Assembly (NCBI GenBank): GCA_031551695.1
Contig: JAVBNG010000016.1
Location: 62,001 to 126,000, forward strand
DNA from: JAAYCI01 sp031551695
GTDB lineage: Bacteria > Bacillota > Clostridia > Oscillospirales > Ruminococcaceae
Length of the DNA: 64,000 nucleotides
Direction: 5' to 3'
The first letter of the stretch is position 1, and each line of letters starts with the position of its first letter. A program made the translations under genes and the position numbers. The notes beneath the pieces are model-generated. The model was not told the origin of the DNA. It was given only the letters and a program-made list of their open reading frames with translations, and did no database searches. Positions 34,870-43,577 of the stretch are shown here, in pieces.

Positions 34870-36615
34870 TTAATATTTTGGCGAACGCACCCGGTAGCTG
34901 GTGTGCAGCACATGGTGGGCCTTCTCGCTGCCGGCCTCGCCCAGATATTCGGCGTATACCTTTTTTACGGTTTCGTTCTCGTGGCTTTTGCGCTTTTGCT
35001 TCATTTCGTCCTCGGTGTAAAGGGCACTTGCGCGCAGGGCCTTCAGATCCACAAAATTGCGCACCTTCGCGGGCTGGCTGGGCTGGCCGCCGCCGTTGAT
35101 GCAGCCGCCGGGGCACGCCATGATCTCGATGATCTGGAACGGGCTTTTGCCGGCGTCCACATCCTTCAGCACCTTTTCCACGTTGGCCATGCCGGAAACC
35201 GAGCACACGCGCACATCCTGGCCGCCCACGTTGTACACCGCTTCCTTGATGCCCTCGTTGCCGCGCACCTCTTCAAAATCCGGGTTTTTCAGCGGCTCGC
35301 CGGTGATGGTTTCCACCGCTGTGCGCAGGGCCGCCTCCAGCACGCCGCCGGACGCGCCGAAAATAACCGAAGCGCCGGTGCTTTCACCCAGCGGCGCGTC
35401 AAAGTCCTCGTCCGGCAGGGACGGGAAGTCGAGGCCGGCGCGCTGGACCATGCGCGCAAGCTCGCGGGTGGTGAGGGAGATGTCGTTGTCGGCAATGCCG
35501 CCGCCGGCCGCGCACATGTCGTAGCGGTCCAGCTCAAACTTTTTGGCCGTGCACGGCATGATGCTGACGTTCACGATTTTTTCCGGGTCAATGCCCGCCT
35601 GCTCGGCCCAATAGGTTTTTACAAGGGCGCCCATCATGCCCTGCGGGCTTTTGCAGCTGGAAATATTGCTGAACAAATTCGGGTGGTAAATTTCGCAGTA
35701 CTTGCTCCAGCCCGGGCAACAGCTGGTCAAAAGGGGCAGCGTGCCGCCGTCCTTCACGCGCTCCACAAATTCGGCGGCTTCCTCGATGATGGTAAAATCC
35801 GCCGCGGTGTCCGTGTCGAACACCTGGTCGAAGCCCAGGCGGCGCAAGGCCGCCACCATTTTGCCCTCCACGTTGGTGCCCACGGGCATGCCGAAGCTTT
35901 CACCCAGGGTGGCGCGCACGGAAGGGGCCGTTTGCACCACCACCACCTTGTCCGGGTCGTTGATGGCGTTCCACACCTTGGCGGTGTCGTCCCGCTCTGT
36001 CAGCGCGCCGGTGGGGCAGTTGACGATGCATTGCCCGCAGGAGATACAGGCTGTTTCGTCCAGCGGGGCCTCGAAGGCGCAGGCAATGTGGGTTTCAAAG
36101 CCGCGGGCGGACGGGTTGATGACGGCCACGTGCTGGGCGCGGCAAGCGGCCACGCAGCGGCGGCACAAAATGCACTTGTTGTTGTCGCGCACCAGGTGCA
36201 GGGTAGACGTCTCCTTCGGGTAGCGCTCGCGCTCGCCTGTAAAATGCAGGCCGTCCACGCCGTACTCGCTGCACAGGGTCTGCAGCTCGCAGTCCGTGCT
36301 GCGGATGCAGGAGAGGCAGTTTTGGTCGTGGGTGGAAAGCAGCAGCTCCAGGTTCGTTTTGCGGGCGTTCAGCACCTTCGGCGAGTTCGTCACCACCTCC
36401 ATGCCCTCGTTCACCGGGTACACGCAGGCCGTTACCAGACCGCGCGCGCCCTTCACTTCCACCACGCACATGCGGCAGGCGCCCACTTCGTTCAGGTCCT
36501 TCATCCAGCACAGGGTGGGAATGTTAAACCCGGCCGCGTGGCAAGCCTCCAGCACGGTGGTGCCCGCGTCCACGGCAAACTCCCTGCCGTTTATTTTAAT
36601 GTTCACTTTATCCAT
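34870..36615 (-). CDS. hydA: NADH-dependent [FeFe] hydrogenase, catalytic subunit
   Basis: A protein of 581 residues. In order: a plant-type 2Fe-2S domain (Cys36, Cys47, Cys50, Cys64), the His96-Cys100-Cys103-Cys109 cluster, two 4Fe-4S sites (Cys148-158 and Cys190-200), and the H-cluster domain. The H-cluster motifs are TSCCPGW (297-303), MPCTAKKFE (353-361) and EIMACPGGCINGGGQP (497-512). A small-subunit-like tail ends with YAEYLGEAGSEKAHHVLHTSY. It is the HndD/HymC type that makes or uses H2 with the NuoF- and NuoE-like partners upstream in the operon. Last gene of the operon. Confidence 0.96.
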   Translation of the reverse strand: MDKVNIKINGREFAVDAGTTVLEACHAAGFNIPTLCWMKDLNEVGACRMCVVEVKGARGLVTACVYPVNEGMEVVTNSPKVLNARKTNLELLLSTHDQNCLSCIRSTDCELQTLCSEYGVDGLHFTGERERYPKETSTLHLVRDNNKCILCRRCVAACRAQHVAVINPSARGFETHIACAFEAPLDETACISCGQCIVNCPTGALTERDDTAKVWNAINDPDKVVVVQTAPSVRATLGESFGMPVGTNVEGKMVAALRRLGFDQVFDTDTAADFTIIEEAAEFVERVKDGGTLPLLTSCCPGWSKYCEIYHPNLFSNISSCKSPQGMMGALVKTYWAEQAGIDPEKIVNVSIMPCTAKKFELDRYDMCAAGGGIADNDISLTTRELARMVQRAGLDFPSLPDEDFDAPLGESTGASVIFGASGGVLEAALRTAVETITGEPLKNPDFEEVRGNEGIKEAVYNVGGQDVRVCSVSGMANVEKVLKDVDAGKSPFQIIEIMACPGGCINGGGQPSQPAKVRNFVDLKALRASALYTEDEMKQKRKSHENETVKKVYAEYLGEAGSEKAHHVLHTSYRVRSPKY

Positions 36616-36629
36616 TTTCTATGTCCTCC

Positions 36630-38420
36630 CTAGCCCCGGCTAATGGCGCCAAAGCGGCATTTTTCCATGCAGGCGCCGCACTTGATGCACTTCGATTGGT
36701 CGATGACATGGGTCTTTTTCACTTCTCCGGAAATACATTCCACCGGGCAAACCCGTTTGCAGGCCGTGCAGCCGGTGCACTTCTCCGGGTCGATGGTGTA
36801 GGAGAGCAGCGCCTTGCACACGCCCGCCGGGCAGTGCTTATGCTCGATGTGCTCGGTGTATTCGTCGCGGAAATAGCGCAGGGTGGAAAGCACCGGGTTC
36901 GGCGCCGTTTGCCCCAGGCCGCACAGGCTGTTTTCCTTGATGTAGCTGGCCAGCTCGTCTATTTTATCAAGGTCCGCCATGGTGGCACGGCCTTCGGTGA
37001 TTTTGTCCAGCAGCTCAAGCAGGCGTTTCGTGCCCACGCGGCAGGGCGTGCATTTGCCGCAAGACTCCTCCACGGTGAAGTCGAGAAAAAAGCGGGCGAT
37101 GTCCACCATGCAGGTGGTGTCGTCCATCACAATCAGCCCGCCGCTGCCCATCATGCTGCCGATGGCAAGCAGGTTGTCGTAATCGATGGGGGTGTCCAGA
37201 TGCTGGGCCGGGATGCACCCGCCGGAGGGGCCGCCGGTCTGCGCCGCCTTGAAGGTGTGGCCGCCGGGAATGCCCCCGCCGATCTCCTCCACGATCTCGC
37301 GCAGGGTGGTTCCCATGGGCACTTCCACAAGGCCCGTGTTCTTGATTTTACCACCCAGGGCAAACACCTTGGTGCCCTTGCTTTTTTCCGTACCCACGGC
37401 CTTGAACCAGTCTGCCCCCTGCAAAATGATGCGCGGCACGTTGGCATAGGTCTCCACGTTGTTCAAAATGGTGGGCTTGCCAAACAGGCCCTTCACCGCC
37501 GGGAACGGCGGGCGGGGCCTCGGTTCGCCGCGCTTGCCCTCGATGGACGTCATCAACGCGGTTTCTTCGCCGCACACAAAGGCGCCGGCGCCGAGTTTTA
37601 TCTCCACGTCGAAGTCAAAGCCGGAAGAGAAGATGTCCTTGCCCAGCAGGCCGTAGTCCCGCGCCTGGTCAATGGCGATGGACAGGCGCTTCACGGCGAG
37701 GGGGTATTCCGCGCGCACATACACATATCCCTTCGTTGCGCCGATGGCATAGCCCGCGATTGCCATGGCCTCCAGCACCACGTGGGGGTCGCCCTCCAAA
37801 ATAGAGCGGTCCATGAACGCGCCCGGGTCGCCCTCGTCGGCGTTGCAGCATACATCTTTCTGGTCCGCCGCGTTGCCGGCGGCAAATTTCCACTTCAGCC
37901 CCGTGGGAAAGCCCGCGCCGCCGCGCCCGCGCAGGCCGGAATCGAGGATGGTCTCGATCACCTGTTCCGGCTTCATTTCCGTAAGCACCTTGCCAAGGGC
38001 TTCATATCCGTCGTACGCGATGTATTCGTCGATGTTTTCCGGGTTGATGACGCCGCAGTTGCGCAAGGCGATGCGCAGCTGTTTTTTGTAAAAGGCGGTC
38101 TCGTCCAGGCTTTTTACCGTGCCTTCGGCGCTCACGGTCTCGTCGTACAGAAGGCGCGTAACCGGGCGGCCTTTCAAAAGGTGCTCCGTCACGATTTCGT
38201 GCACATTGTCCACCGACACGCGGGAATAAAAGCTGGCCTCGGGGTAAATCACCACGATGGGCCCCAGCTCGCACAGGCCGAAGCAGCCAGTGCGCACCAC
38301 GCGCACTTCGCCTTCAAGCCCGCTTTTTTTGATCTCTTCCTCAAACGCTTCGGCCACACGGTCGGCCCCGGAGGCCGTGCATCCCGTGCCGCCGCAGATC
38401 ATGACATGGCTTCTTTCCAT
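36630..38420 (-). CDS. NuoF-like NAD(P)H-binding subunit of the [FeFe] hydrogenase
   Basis: A protein of 596 residues, HndC/HymB type. A thioredoxin-like 2Fe-2S domain comes first (Cys9, Cys14, Cys46, Cys50). Next is the flavin and NADH domain with GRGGAGFPTGLKWKF and CNADEGDPGAFMDR, then ESCGKCTPCRVGT for a 4Fe-4S cluster. A C-terminal two-cluster ferredoxin follows (CTGCTACKRVCP and CIKCGACMEKC). This build is typical of electron-bifurcating hydrogenases that use NADH and ferredoxin together. It lies 14 bases before hydA. Confidence 0.94.
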   Translation of the reverse strand: MERSHVMICGGTGCTASGADRVAEAFEEEIKKSGLEGEVRVVRTGCFGLCELGPIVVIYPEASFYSRVSVDNVHEIVTEHLLKGRPVTRLLYDETVSAEGTVKSLDETAFYKKQLRIALRNCGVINPENIDEYIAYDGYEALGKVLTEMKPEQVIETILDSGLRGRGGAGFPTGLKWKFAAGNAADQKDVCCNADEGDPGAFMDRSILEGDPHVVLEAMAIAGYAIGATKGYVYVRAEYPLAVKRLSIAIDQARDYGLLGKDIFSSGFDFDVEIKLGAGAFVCGEETALMTSIEGKRGEPRPRPPFPAVKGLFGKPTILNNVETYANVPRIILQGADWFKAVGTEKSKGTKVFALGGKIKNTGLVEVPMGTTLREIVEEIGGGIPGGHTFKAAQTGGPSGGCIPAQHLDTPIDYDNLLAIGSMMGSGGLIVMDDTTCMVDIARFFLDFTVEESCGKCTPCRVGTKRLLELLDKITEGRATMADLDKIDELASYIKENSLCGLGQTAPNPVLSTLRYFRDEYTEHIEHKHCPAGVCKALLSYTIDPEKCTGCTACKRVCPVECISGEVKKTHVIDQSKCIKCGACMEKCRFGAISRG

Positions 38421-38435
38421 TTGCGGCCTCCCTTC

Positions 38436-38807
38436 CTAGCGCCCTTCCGCGCCAATCGTGTATTCCGTCACGGGCCTGCCGCCCGCCAAATGCTCCGCCA
38501 CCACGCGCTGGGCGCGTTCCGGCGTCATTTTCACATAGGTCACCTTTTCTTTGCCCGGCTCGTACACCTCCACCACCGGCTCAAACTGGCAAATGCCGAT
38601 GCAGCCCGTTTGCGTCACGGTAACGTGCGGCAGCTCCCGCCGGGCCACTTCCTCTGTAAAGGCGGCCAGCACCGGGCGCGCGCCCGCCGCTATGCCGCAG
38701 GTGGCCATGCCCACCACCACGCGGGTATTGTCTTCGCCGGCATCGCGCGTGTGCACGGTGGCTTTCATTTTGTCGCGGATGGCTGCCAGCTCTTCAAGGC
38801 TCTTCAT
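38436..38807 (-). CDS. Small thioredoxin-like 2Fe-2S ferredoxin (HndB-like)
   Basis: A protein of 123 residues, the HndB-type ferredoxin found between the other subunits in hydrogenase operons. Cysteines visible at the cluster site are Cys37 (ATCGIAAGA) and Cys69 with Cys73 (TGCIGICQ). The fourth usual cysteine, five residues after Cys37, is a glycine or alanine here, so the cluster would need a different ligand. That pattern is seen in related HndB proteins. The gene sits 15 bases before the NuoF-like gene, which repeats the same fold at its N-terminus. Confidence 0.85.
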   Translation of the reverse strand: MKSLEELAAIRDKMKATVHTRDAGEDNTRVVVGMATCGIAAGARPVLAAFTEEVARRELPHVTVTQTGCIGICQFEPVVEVYEPGKEKVTYVKMTPERAQRVVAEHLAGGRPVTEYTIGAEGR

Positions 38808-38895
38808 AACGTCAGCTCCTTTTCCCGGCGGGTGGACCCGCCTTCCTGTCGCCAGGTTATTCCCCGGCTGTTCCCCCGCCGCGTTCGCGGCTTAA

Positions 38896-39444
38896 TCAAC
38901 ACGTTTGCAGAACTTCGGCCACGTGCTCGCCGATGTATTCCTTCAAAAAAACCGCCACGGCCGGCTTCGAAAGGGACACGCCGTCCAGCGTTTTTTTGAT
39001 CTCCTGCGTGGTAAAGGCGAAAACTTCGCCGTCTTTTTCGCAGGTAAACGAAAAATCAATGTCAGGGTTTGCGGCGGCCAAAATAGACATGGTCTCGCCA
39101 ATGTCGCCGAGGGGCATCAGGTCGATGTGGCCAAGGGCAAAGGTGGCCGTCACGTTGGTTCCCTTGCCCGGCTCGCTTTCTATGGCGAAGGCGCCGTCCG
39201 CCATTTCGGCGGCCATCTTCAAAAACGGCACCCCCAAGCCCACGCGGCGCGTGGTGCGCGAGGTGAAAAACGGGTCCGTCACGTTTTTCACGGCCTCTTC
39301 GTCCATACCGCGGCCGTTGTCGCAAATTTCCAGCGTTTGCAGCCGCCGCGCCGTGCTTTGCCGAAGGCTGATGTCCACCTCGGTGGCCCCGGCGGATATG
39401 GAGTTTTGCGCGATGTCCAGGATATTCATCGAAAGTTCCTGCAT
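38896..39444 (-). CDS. HATPase-domain protein in the hydrogenase operon
   Basis: A protein of 182 residues holding a GHKL ATPase fold without a histidine-phosphotransfer region: N box MNILDIAQNSI, G1 box DNGRGMD, and RVGLGVPFLK as the G2 box. The tail (about 110-182) is unrelated. It resembles the ATP-binding proteins seen next to hydA operons in Clostridia; a regulatory or assembly role is inferred. The gene lies between the NuoE-like and HndB-like genes, 18 bases after the first, and is clearly cotranscribed. Confidence 0.82.
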   Translation of the reverse strand: MQELSMNILDIAQNSISAGATEVDISLRQSTARRLQTLEICDNGRGMDEEAVKNVTDPFFTSRTTRRVGLGVPFLKMAAEMADGAFAIESEPGKGTNVTATFALGHIDLMPLGDIGETMSILAAANPDIDFSFTCEKDGEVFAFTTQEIKKTLDGVSLSKPAVAVFLKEYIGEHVAEVLQTC

Positions 39445-39462
39445 AGGCCCTCCGGCAGCAGT

Positions 39463-39957
39463 CTAATACTTCTCCAAAATTTCCTTCAGCTCCGCCTCGC
39501 TGCCGGTAAGGCGGCCGTACACGTCGTCGTTCACCATGATGACAGGTGCAAGCCCACACGCGCCCACACAGCGGCAAGCGTCCAGGCTGAACTTGCCGTC
39601 TTCCGTCAGCGCGCCGCCGGGAACGCCAAGCAGCTTTTGCAGGTTTTCATACACCTTGCCACTGCCCTTCACATAGCACGCCGTGCCCAGGCACACGTTA
39701 ATGCGGTACCTGCCCTTTGGCGACAGGGCAAACTGGGAATAAAAGGTAGAAATGCCGTAAATTTCGGCCAGCGGCTTGTCCAGCTCGGCGGCAACCATGC
39801 GCTGCACTTCCAGCGGCAGGTAGCCGTAAATGTCCTGCGCTTTTTGCAACGCCTCCATGGCGGCACCGGGCTTTTCGCGGTTTGCCTCCAGCCAGGTGCG
39901 CAGTTCTTTTTCCTGCTCTTTTGTTCCTGCGAAAGGCAAAGTGGAAATTTTCTTCAT
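39463..39957 (-). CDS. NuoE-like 2Fe-2S subunit of the [FeFe] hydrogenase
   Basis: A protein of 164 residues starting MKKISTLPFAGTKEQEKELR after GGGAGGG. The upstream in-frame extension is rejected because it lies before that site. The cluster ligands are Cys89, Cys94, Cys130 and Cys134 (CLGTAC and CRCVGAC). HymA/HndA type, about the usual length. It passes electrons between the NuoF-like flavoprotein and the other clusters. First gene of the operon, preceded by a good promoter that carries Rex-like sites. Confidence 0.93.
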   Translation of the reverse strand: MKKISTLPFAGTKEQEKELRTWLEANREKPGAAMEALQKAQDIYGYLPLEVQRMVAAELDKPLAEIYGISTFYSQFALSPKGRYRINVCLGTACYVKGSGKVYENLQKLLGVPGGALTEDGKFSLDACRCVGACGLAPVIMVNDDVYGRLTGSEAELKEILEKY

Positions 39958-40058
39958 CCTGTCAAACCCTCCCTTGCATTGCGAAACGGCGCTTTCGCTG
40001 CCTATCAAAAACAGGTAATCACCTGTTGCTTCCCGTGTGTTAAAATGGCTTATCGTCT

Positions 40059-40112
40059 AGTATATCGGGTCTTTGATAAAATTTCAACAAACTCTTGATA
40101 AAAAAACAACAA
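40059..40112 (-). promoter_or_regulatory. Hydrogenase operon promoter with two Rex-like operators
   Basis: On the minus strand TTGAAA (40082-40087), 17 bases, TATACT (40059-40064). Two 18-base sites overlap or flank it: TTGTTGAAATTTTATCAA (40073-40090) and TTGTTGTTTTTTTATCAA (40095-40112), 22 bases apart. Both resemble the Rex consensus TTGTTAA-N4-TTAACAA; the first differs at one base in each arm. Rex senses the NADH/NAD ratio, which suits an NADH-linked hydrogenase. Confidence 0.65.
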
Positions 40113-40216
40113 ACTTATTTCGTTCTGCTTCACTTCCACCACAAACACCATGTTTATAACACTTTTTGTTAATAATGGCGTATAGTAGAATGTGAAAAAC
40201 AACGCCGGAGGTATCC

Positions 40217-40717
40217 ATGAAATTCCTGCGCAAACTTCCGCCCCTTGGCTTGCGTGTTGTTAAAACGGCGCTGGCGGTGCTGGCGGTGCTGTTCATCTAC
40301 GGTTTTTGGGGCCGCCAGGGGGCCGTGCTGGCCGCCGTGGCCGCCGTCATCTGCATGCAGGGCAGCGTCAGCGGCTCGGTGAAAAGCGGCCTGAACCGCA
40401 TCCTTGGCACCGTGCTGGGCGGCGTTTTCGGGGTGCTTGTTTCCCTCATTCCCTATCATAAAGACTATTTCGCGCTTTGGGCGCTTGTGGTGGCCGCCGG
40501 GCTTGTGCCGCTGATGTATTTGTGCAACCTCATCTCAAAGCCCGAAAGTATCATCATTGCCTGCGTGGTATACCTCGTCATCGCGGCCGACATTATGTAC
40601 ACCGGCGACGTGCACCCCGTGCAGTACGCCCTGCAGCGCCTGCTCGACACCGGCATCGGCGTGGTGGTGGCCGTGGCTGTGAACGTTCTGGTGTTCCGCC
40701 CGCGCAAATCCCCTTGA
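40217..40717 (+). CDS. FUSC/aromatic acid exporter-like membrane protein
   Basis: A protein of 166 residues with about six hydrophobic segments and a basic start. The pattern VKTALAVLAVLFIYGFWGRQGAVLAAVAAVICMQGSVSGSVKSGLNRILGTVLGGVFGVLVSL is that of the FUSC/ArAE_1 N-terminal membrane domain. It lacks the long cytosolic part of larger members. Export of aromatic acids is family lore, not shown here. GCCGGAGG precedes the ATG. It is divergent from the hydrogenase operon, and the thrS promoter overlaps its stop. Confidence 0.8.
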   Translation: MKFLRKLPPLGLRVVKTALAVLAVLFIYGFWGRQGAVLAAVAAVICMQGSVSGSVKSGLNRILGTVLGGVFGVLVSLIPYHKDYFALWALVVAAGLVPLMYLCNLISKPESIIIACVVYLVIAADIMYTGDVHPVQYALQRLLDTGIGVVVAVAVNVLVFRPRKSP

Positions 40718-40742
40718 CATCGGCACGCTTCCGGTGTAAGAT
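40714..40742 (+). promoter_or_regulatory. Promoter of the thrS transcript
   Basis: TTGACA (40714-40719), 17 bases, TAAGAT (40737-40742). The -35 overlaps the last codons of the FUSC-like gene. Transcription would start near 40749 and run through the T-box leader. Confidence 0.6.
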
Positions 40743-40748
40743 GGGCAA

Positions 40749-41097
40749 AAGCTATGACGCGGACATGAACCGGATTTTGCGCAACACAGAGAGGGTTTTG
40801 CTGGTTGCCAACGCACCAAACGTGTGTTTTGGCCCGCGCTGGAAGAAACCTTTGTGCACGTTTGGATTTACCGCCGCACCAGCCGCCGTGGCGAACCACG
40901 GCCGGGCCCGCCCGTTACAGCGAACGCGTGCGATGCAGCGCATCGTCCGCACGAAGCGGCCAACAGCATTCCTGTGATGCAATTGCATTGCTTGCGGTGC
41001 TAAAAATGCATTGTAACCGACGCGTTGGCAATCCGGGTGGAACCGTGGGATTTTTCTCACCCCGGCCTGAAAGGGCCGGGGTATTTCTTTTTTTATC
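40749..41097 (+). promoter_or_regulatory. T-box leader of thrS
   Basis: A leader of about 340 bases. The T-box core is at 41029-41045 (AATCCGGGTGGAACCG) with its partner GGGATTTTTCTC. It is followed by the terminator ACCCCGGCC/GGCCGGGGT (41059-41067 and 41074-41082) and a T run. Uncharged tRNA-Thr should bind and favour the antiterminator. A plausible threonine specifier ACC is at 40870-40872, followed by a purine; that assignment is tentative. Confidence 0.88.
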
Positions 41098-41151
41098 ATA
41101 GCAAACCGCGCACAGAAACAATGCCGAAAAACGGCTGACGGAGGATATTTT

Positions 41152-43056
41152 ATGATTACAGTTACACTGAAGGACGGCAGCACGAAACAATGCGAGGCCG
41201 GCATGACCCTGTACGAACTGGCGCTGGACCTTGGCCCGAGGCTGGCAAAGGCCGCCTGCGCGGGCAGTGTGAACGGCGAAAACGTGGACCTGCGCACAGC
41301 GCTGACAGAAGACTGCACCGTGGAAATTTTCACCTTCGACACGCCGGAGGGCAAGCACGCCTTCTGGCACAGCGCCAGCCACGTGCTGGCCCAAGCGGTG
41401 CTGCGTCTGTTCCCGGGCGCCAAATTCGCCATCGGCCCGGCCATTGCAAACGGCTTTTATTACGATTTCGACATGGACACCCCCTTCACAGCCGAAGACC
41501 TGCCCATGATCGAGGAGGAAATGGCCAGGATCGTGAAAGAGGCCCTGCCCATCGAGCAGTTTCATTTAAGCGCCAACAAAGCGCTGGAGCTGTTCAAGAA
41601 CCAGCCCTACAAGCAGGAGCTGATCCAAAAACACGCCGCCGCGGGGGAGGCGATCAGCCTGTACCGCCAGGGCGAATTCACCGACCTTTGCGCCGGGCCG
41701 CACCTGATGGACACGTCGCCTATCCGCGCCATCAAGCTTACCAGCGCCACCGGGGCCTACTGGCACGGCGATTCCCGCCTGCCCATGCTCAGCCGCATTT
41801 ACGGCACGGCCTATCCAAAGCAGGGCGAGCTGGACGCCTACCTCGCCATGCTGGAAGAGGCCAAAAAGCGCGACCACCGAAAGCTCGGCAAGGAGCTGGA
41901 GCTGTTCGCCCTGCTGGACGAAGGCCCGGGCTTCCCCTTCTTTTTGCCGAACGGCATGGTGGTGCGCAACAATTTGCTGGACTACTGGCGCGAAGTGCAC
42001 CACCGTTACGGCTATAGCGAAATTGCCACGCCCATTGTGTTGAACCAGGAGCTGTGGCACCGCAGTGGCCACTGGGATCACTACAAAAACAACATGTACA
42101 CAACAAAAGTGGATGAGGGCGACTACGCCATCAAGCCCATGAACTGCCCCGGCGGCATGCTGGTGTACAAAACAAAGATGCACTCCTACCGCGATTTGCC
42201 CCTTCGCATGGCGGAGCTGGGCCTTGTGCACCGCCATGAGATGAGCGGCGCCCTGCACGGCCTGATGCGCGTGCGCGCCTTCACCCAGGACGACGCCCAC
42301 ATCTTCATGACACCCGCGCAAATCAAAGAGGAGATCATCGGCGTCATCAATTTGTTCGACGAGCTCTACTCCCGCTTCGGCCTTGCCTACAACATCGAGC
42401 TTTCCACCATGCCGGACGACCATATGGGCGACGAGGCCGTGTGGCGCATGGCGGAGGCCGATTTGCAGGAGGCCATGGAGTCCATCGGCCGCACCTTCAC
42501 CGTGAACCCCGGCGACGGCGCGTTCTATGGCCCGAAGCTGGACTTCCACCTGCTGGACGCCCTTGGCCGCACCTGGCAGTGCGGCACGGTACAGCTGGAC
42601 TTCCAAATGCCGGAGCGCTTCGAGCTGGAATACATCGCCGAAGACGGCAAGCCCCACCGCCCCGTGATGATCCACCGGGCGGGCCTCGGCTCCATCGAGC
42701 GGTTCATCGGCATCCTCATCGAGCATTTCGCCGGGGCGTTCCCCACGTGGCTGGCGCCGGTGCAGGCAAAGCTGGTGCCCATTTCCGAGGCGCACCACGA
42801 ATATGCCGAACGGGTGCGTCAGCAGCTGGACGCGGCGGGCATCCGCGTAGAAAACGACACCCGCAACGAAAAAATGAACTATAAAATCCGCGAGGCCCAG
42901 CTGAAAAAAGTGCCGTACATTTTGGTGATGGGCGACAAGGAGATGGAAGCGAACACCGTGGCCGTGCGCGCGCGCAAAGAGGCGAACGGCGGCGTGAAAA
43001 GCGTGGACGATTTCATTGCCATGGTACAAGCCGAGGTGGCAAACCGGGAGCTGTAA
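41152..43056 (+). CDS. thrS: Threonyl-tRNA synthetase
   Basis: A protein of 634 residues, the usual length. A TGS domain (1-62) is followed by the HxxxH editing domain with HSASHVLAQAVLRLFPGAKFAIGP, then the class II core. The core shows NCPGGMLVYK and HRHEMSGALHGLMRVRAFTQDDAH with the zinc ligands, and MIHRAGLGSIERFIGILIEHFAG. The C-terminal anticodon-binding domain ends the protein. An ATG with ACGGAGG upstream lies 55 bases past the T-box terminator. It is expressed alone, with its own terminator. Confidence 0.97.
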   Translation: MITVTLKDGSTKQCEAGMTLYELALDLGPRLAKAACAGSVNGENVDLRTALTEDCTVEIFTFDTPEGKHAFWHSASHVLAQAVLRLFPGAKFAIGPAIANGFYYDFDMDTPFTAEDLPMIEEEMARIVKEALPIEQFHLSANKALELFKNQPYKQELIQKHAAAGEAISLYRQGEFTDLCAGPHLMDTSPIRAIKLTSATGAYWHGDSRLPMLSRIYGTAYPKQGELDAYLAMLEEAKKRDHRKLGKELELFALLDEGPGFPFFLPNGMVVRNNLLDYWREVHHRYGYSEIATPIVLNQELWHRSGHWDHYKNNMYTTKVDEGDYAIKPMNCPGGMLVYKTKMHSYRDLPLRMAELGLVHRHEMSGALHGLMRVRAFTQDDAHIFMTPAQIKEEIIGVINLFDELYSRFGLAYNIELSTMPDDHMGDEAVWRMAEADLQEAMESIGRTFTVNPGDGAFYGPKLDFHLLDALGRTWQCGTVQLDFQMPERFELEYIAEDGKPHRPVMIHRAGLGSIERFIGILIEHFAGAFPTWLAPVQAKLVPISEAHHEYAERVRQQLDAAGIRVENDTRNEKMNYKIREAQLKKVPYILVMGDKEMEANTVAVRARKEANGGVKSVDDFIAMVQAEVANREL

Positions 43057-43074
43057 ACATACGCGAAAGCAGCA

Positions 43075-43112
43075 AAGCGGCAGGGCGCAAAACACCCTGC
43101 CGCTTATTTTTT
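43075..43112 (+). terminator. Terminator of thrS
   Basis: AAGCGGCAGGG at 43075-43085 pairs with CCCTGCCGCTT at 43095-43105, followed by ATTTTTTG. Confidence 0.85.
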
Positions 43113-43131
43113 GCAGTATATACGCCTGCCT

Positions 43132-43503
43132 TCAGTTTTGCCAGGCAACTGCCGGGTTCGGCCGGGTTGAGGGCATTGCCGCCCGGCAAAAACAGAAAAG
43201 CCCCAGCCAAAGGGGAAACCAAAATTCGCTGCAGGCAATATATTGCAGCGCGCCGCCAAATGCAACGTCTGTTCCGTAGACAAAATGTGCCCAAAACAGA
43301 TGAAGCAGCAGGGATAAAACCGGTGCCGAAACTGCGGATATTGCAATGAGATAACGCCGCCGGCCATCCCGGCTATCTGGGTTTTTCAAAGTGTCAAAAA
43401 CGGCATAAAAAGACCATGCACCTGCCAATTGCGGAAAAAAGCCCACCAGAAGATACCAGCCCGGGTCGTCCCACTGCCGCACCAAATGAAGCAATGCTTC
43501 CAC
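43132..43503 (-). CDS. Hypothetical small membrane protein
   Basis: I do not recognise the family. From a GTG near 43503 it would have about 123 residues (start uncertain; TTG codons at 43494 and 43512 also possible, and no clear ribosome site). It has three likely membrane helices: around GWYLLVGFFPQLAGAWSFYAVF, around YLIAISAVSAPVLSLLLHLFW, and around FWFPLWLGLFCFCRA. The composition is that of a real membrane protein, and the other strand has no convincing gene. It follows the DUF4130 gene on the same strand by about 75 bases. No function is proposed. Confidence 0.5.
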   Translation of the reverse strand: MEALLHLVRQWDDPGWYLLVGFFPQLAGAWSFYAVFDTLKNPDSRDGRRRYLIAISAVSAPVLSLLLHLFWAHFVYGTDVAFGGALQYIACSEFWFPLWLGLFCFCRAAMPSTRPNPAVAWQN

Positions 43504-43577
43504 TTCCGGCAACACGCCCAAGTCGGCAACGGGCAGGCATCCGGAAACGGGCAGGCTGGCACGGCCCTGCCGCCGTT

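Noticed and set aside
34903..38999. Very long plus-strand open frames opposite the hydrogenase genes (576 and 792 residues)
   Set aside because: They mirror hydA and the NuoF-like gene, whose cluster motifs are intact on the minus strand; the composition is that of shadow frames.
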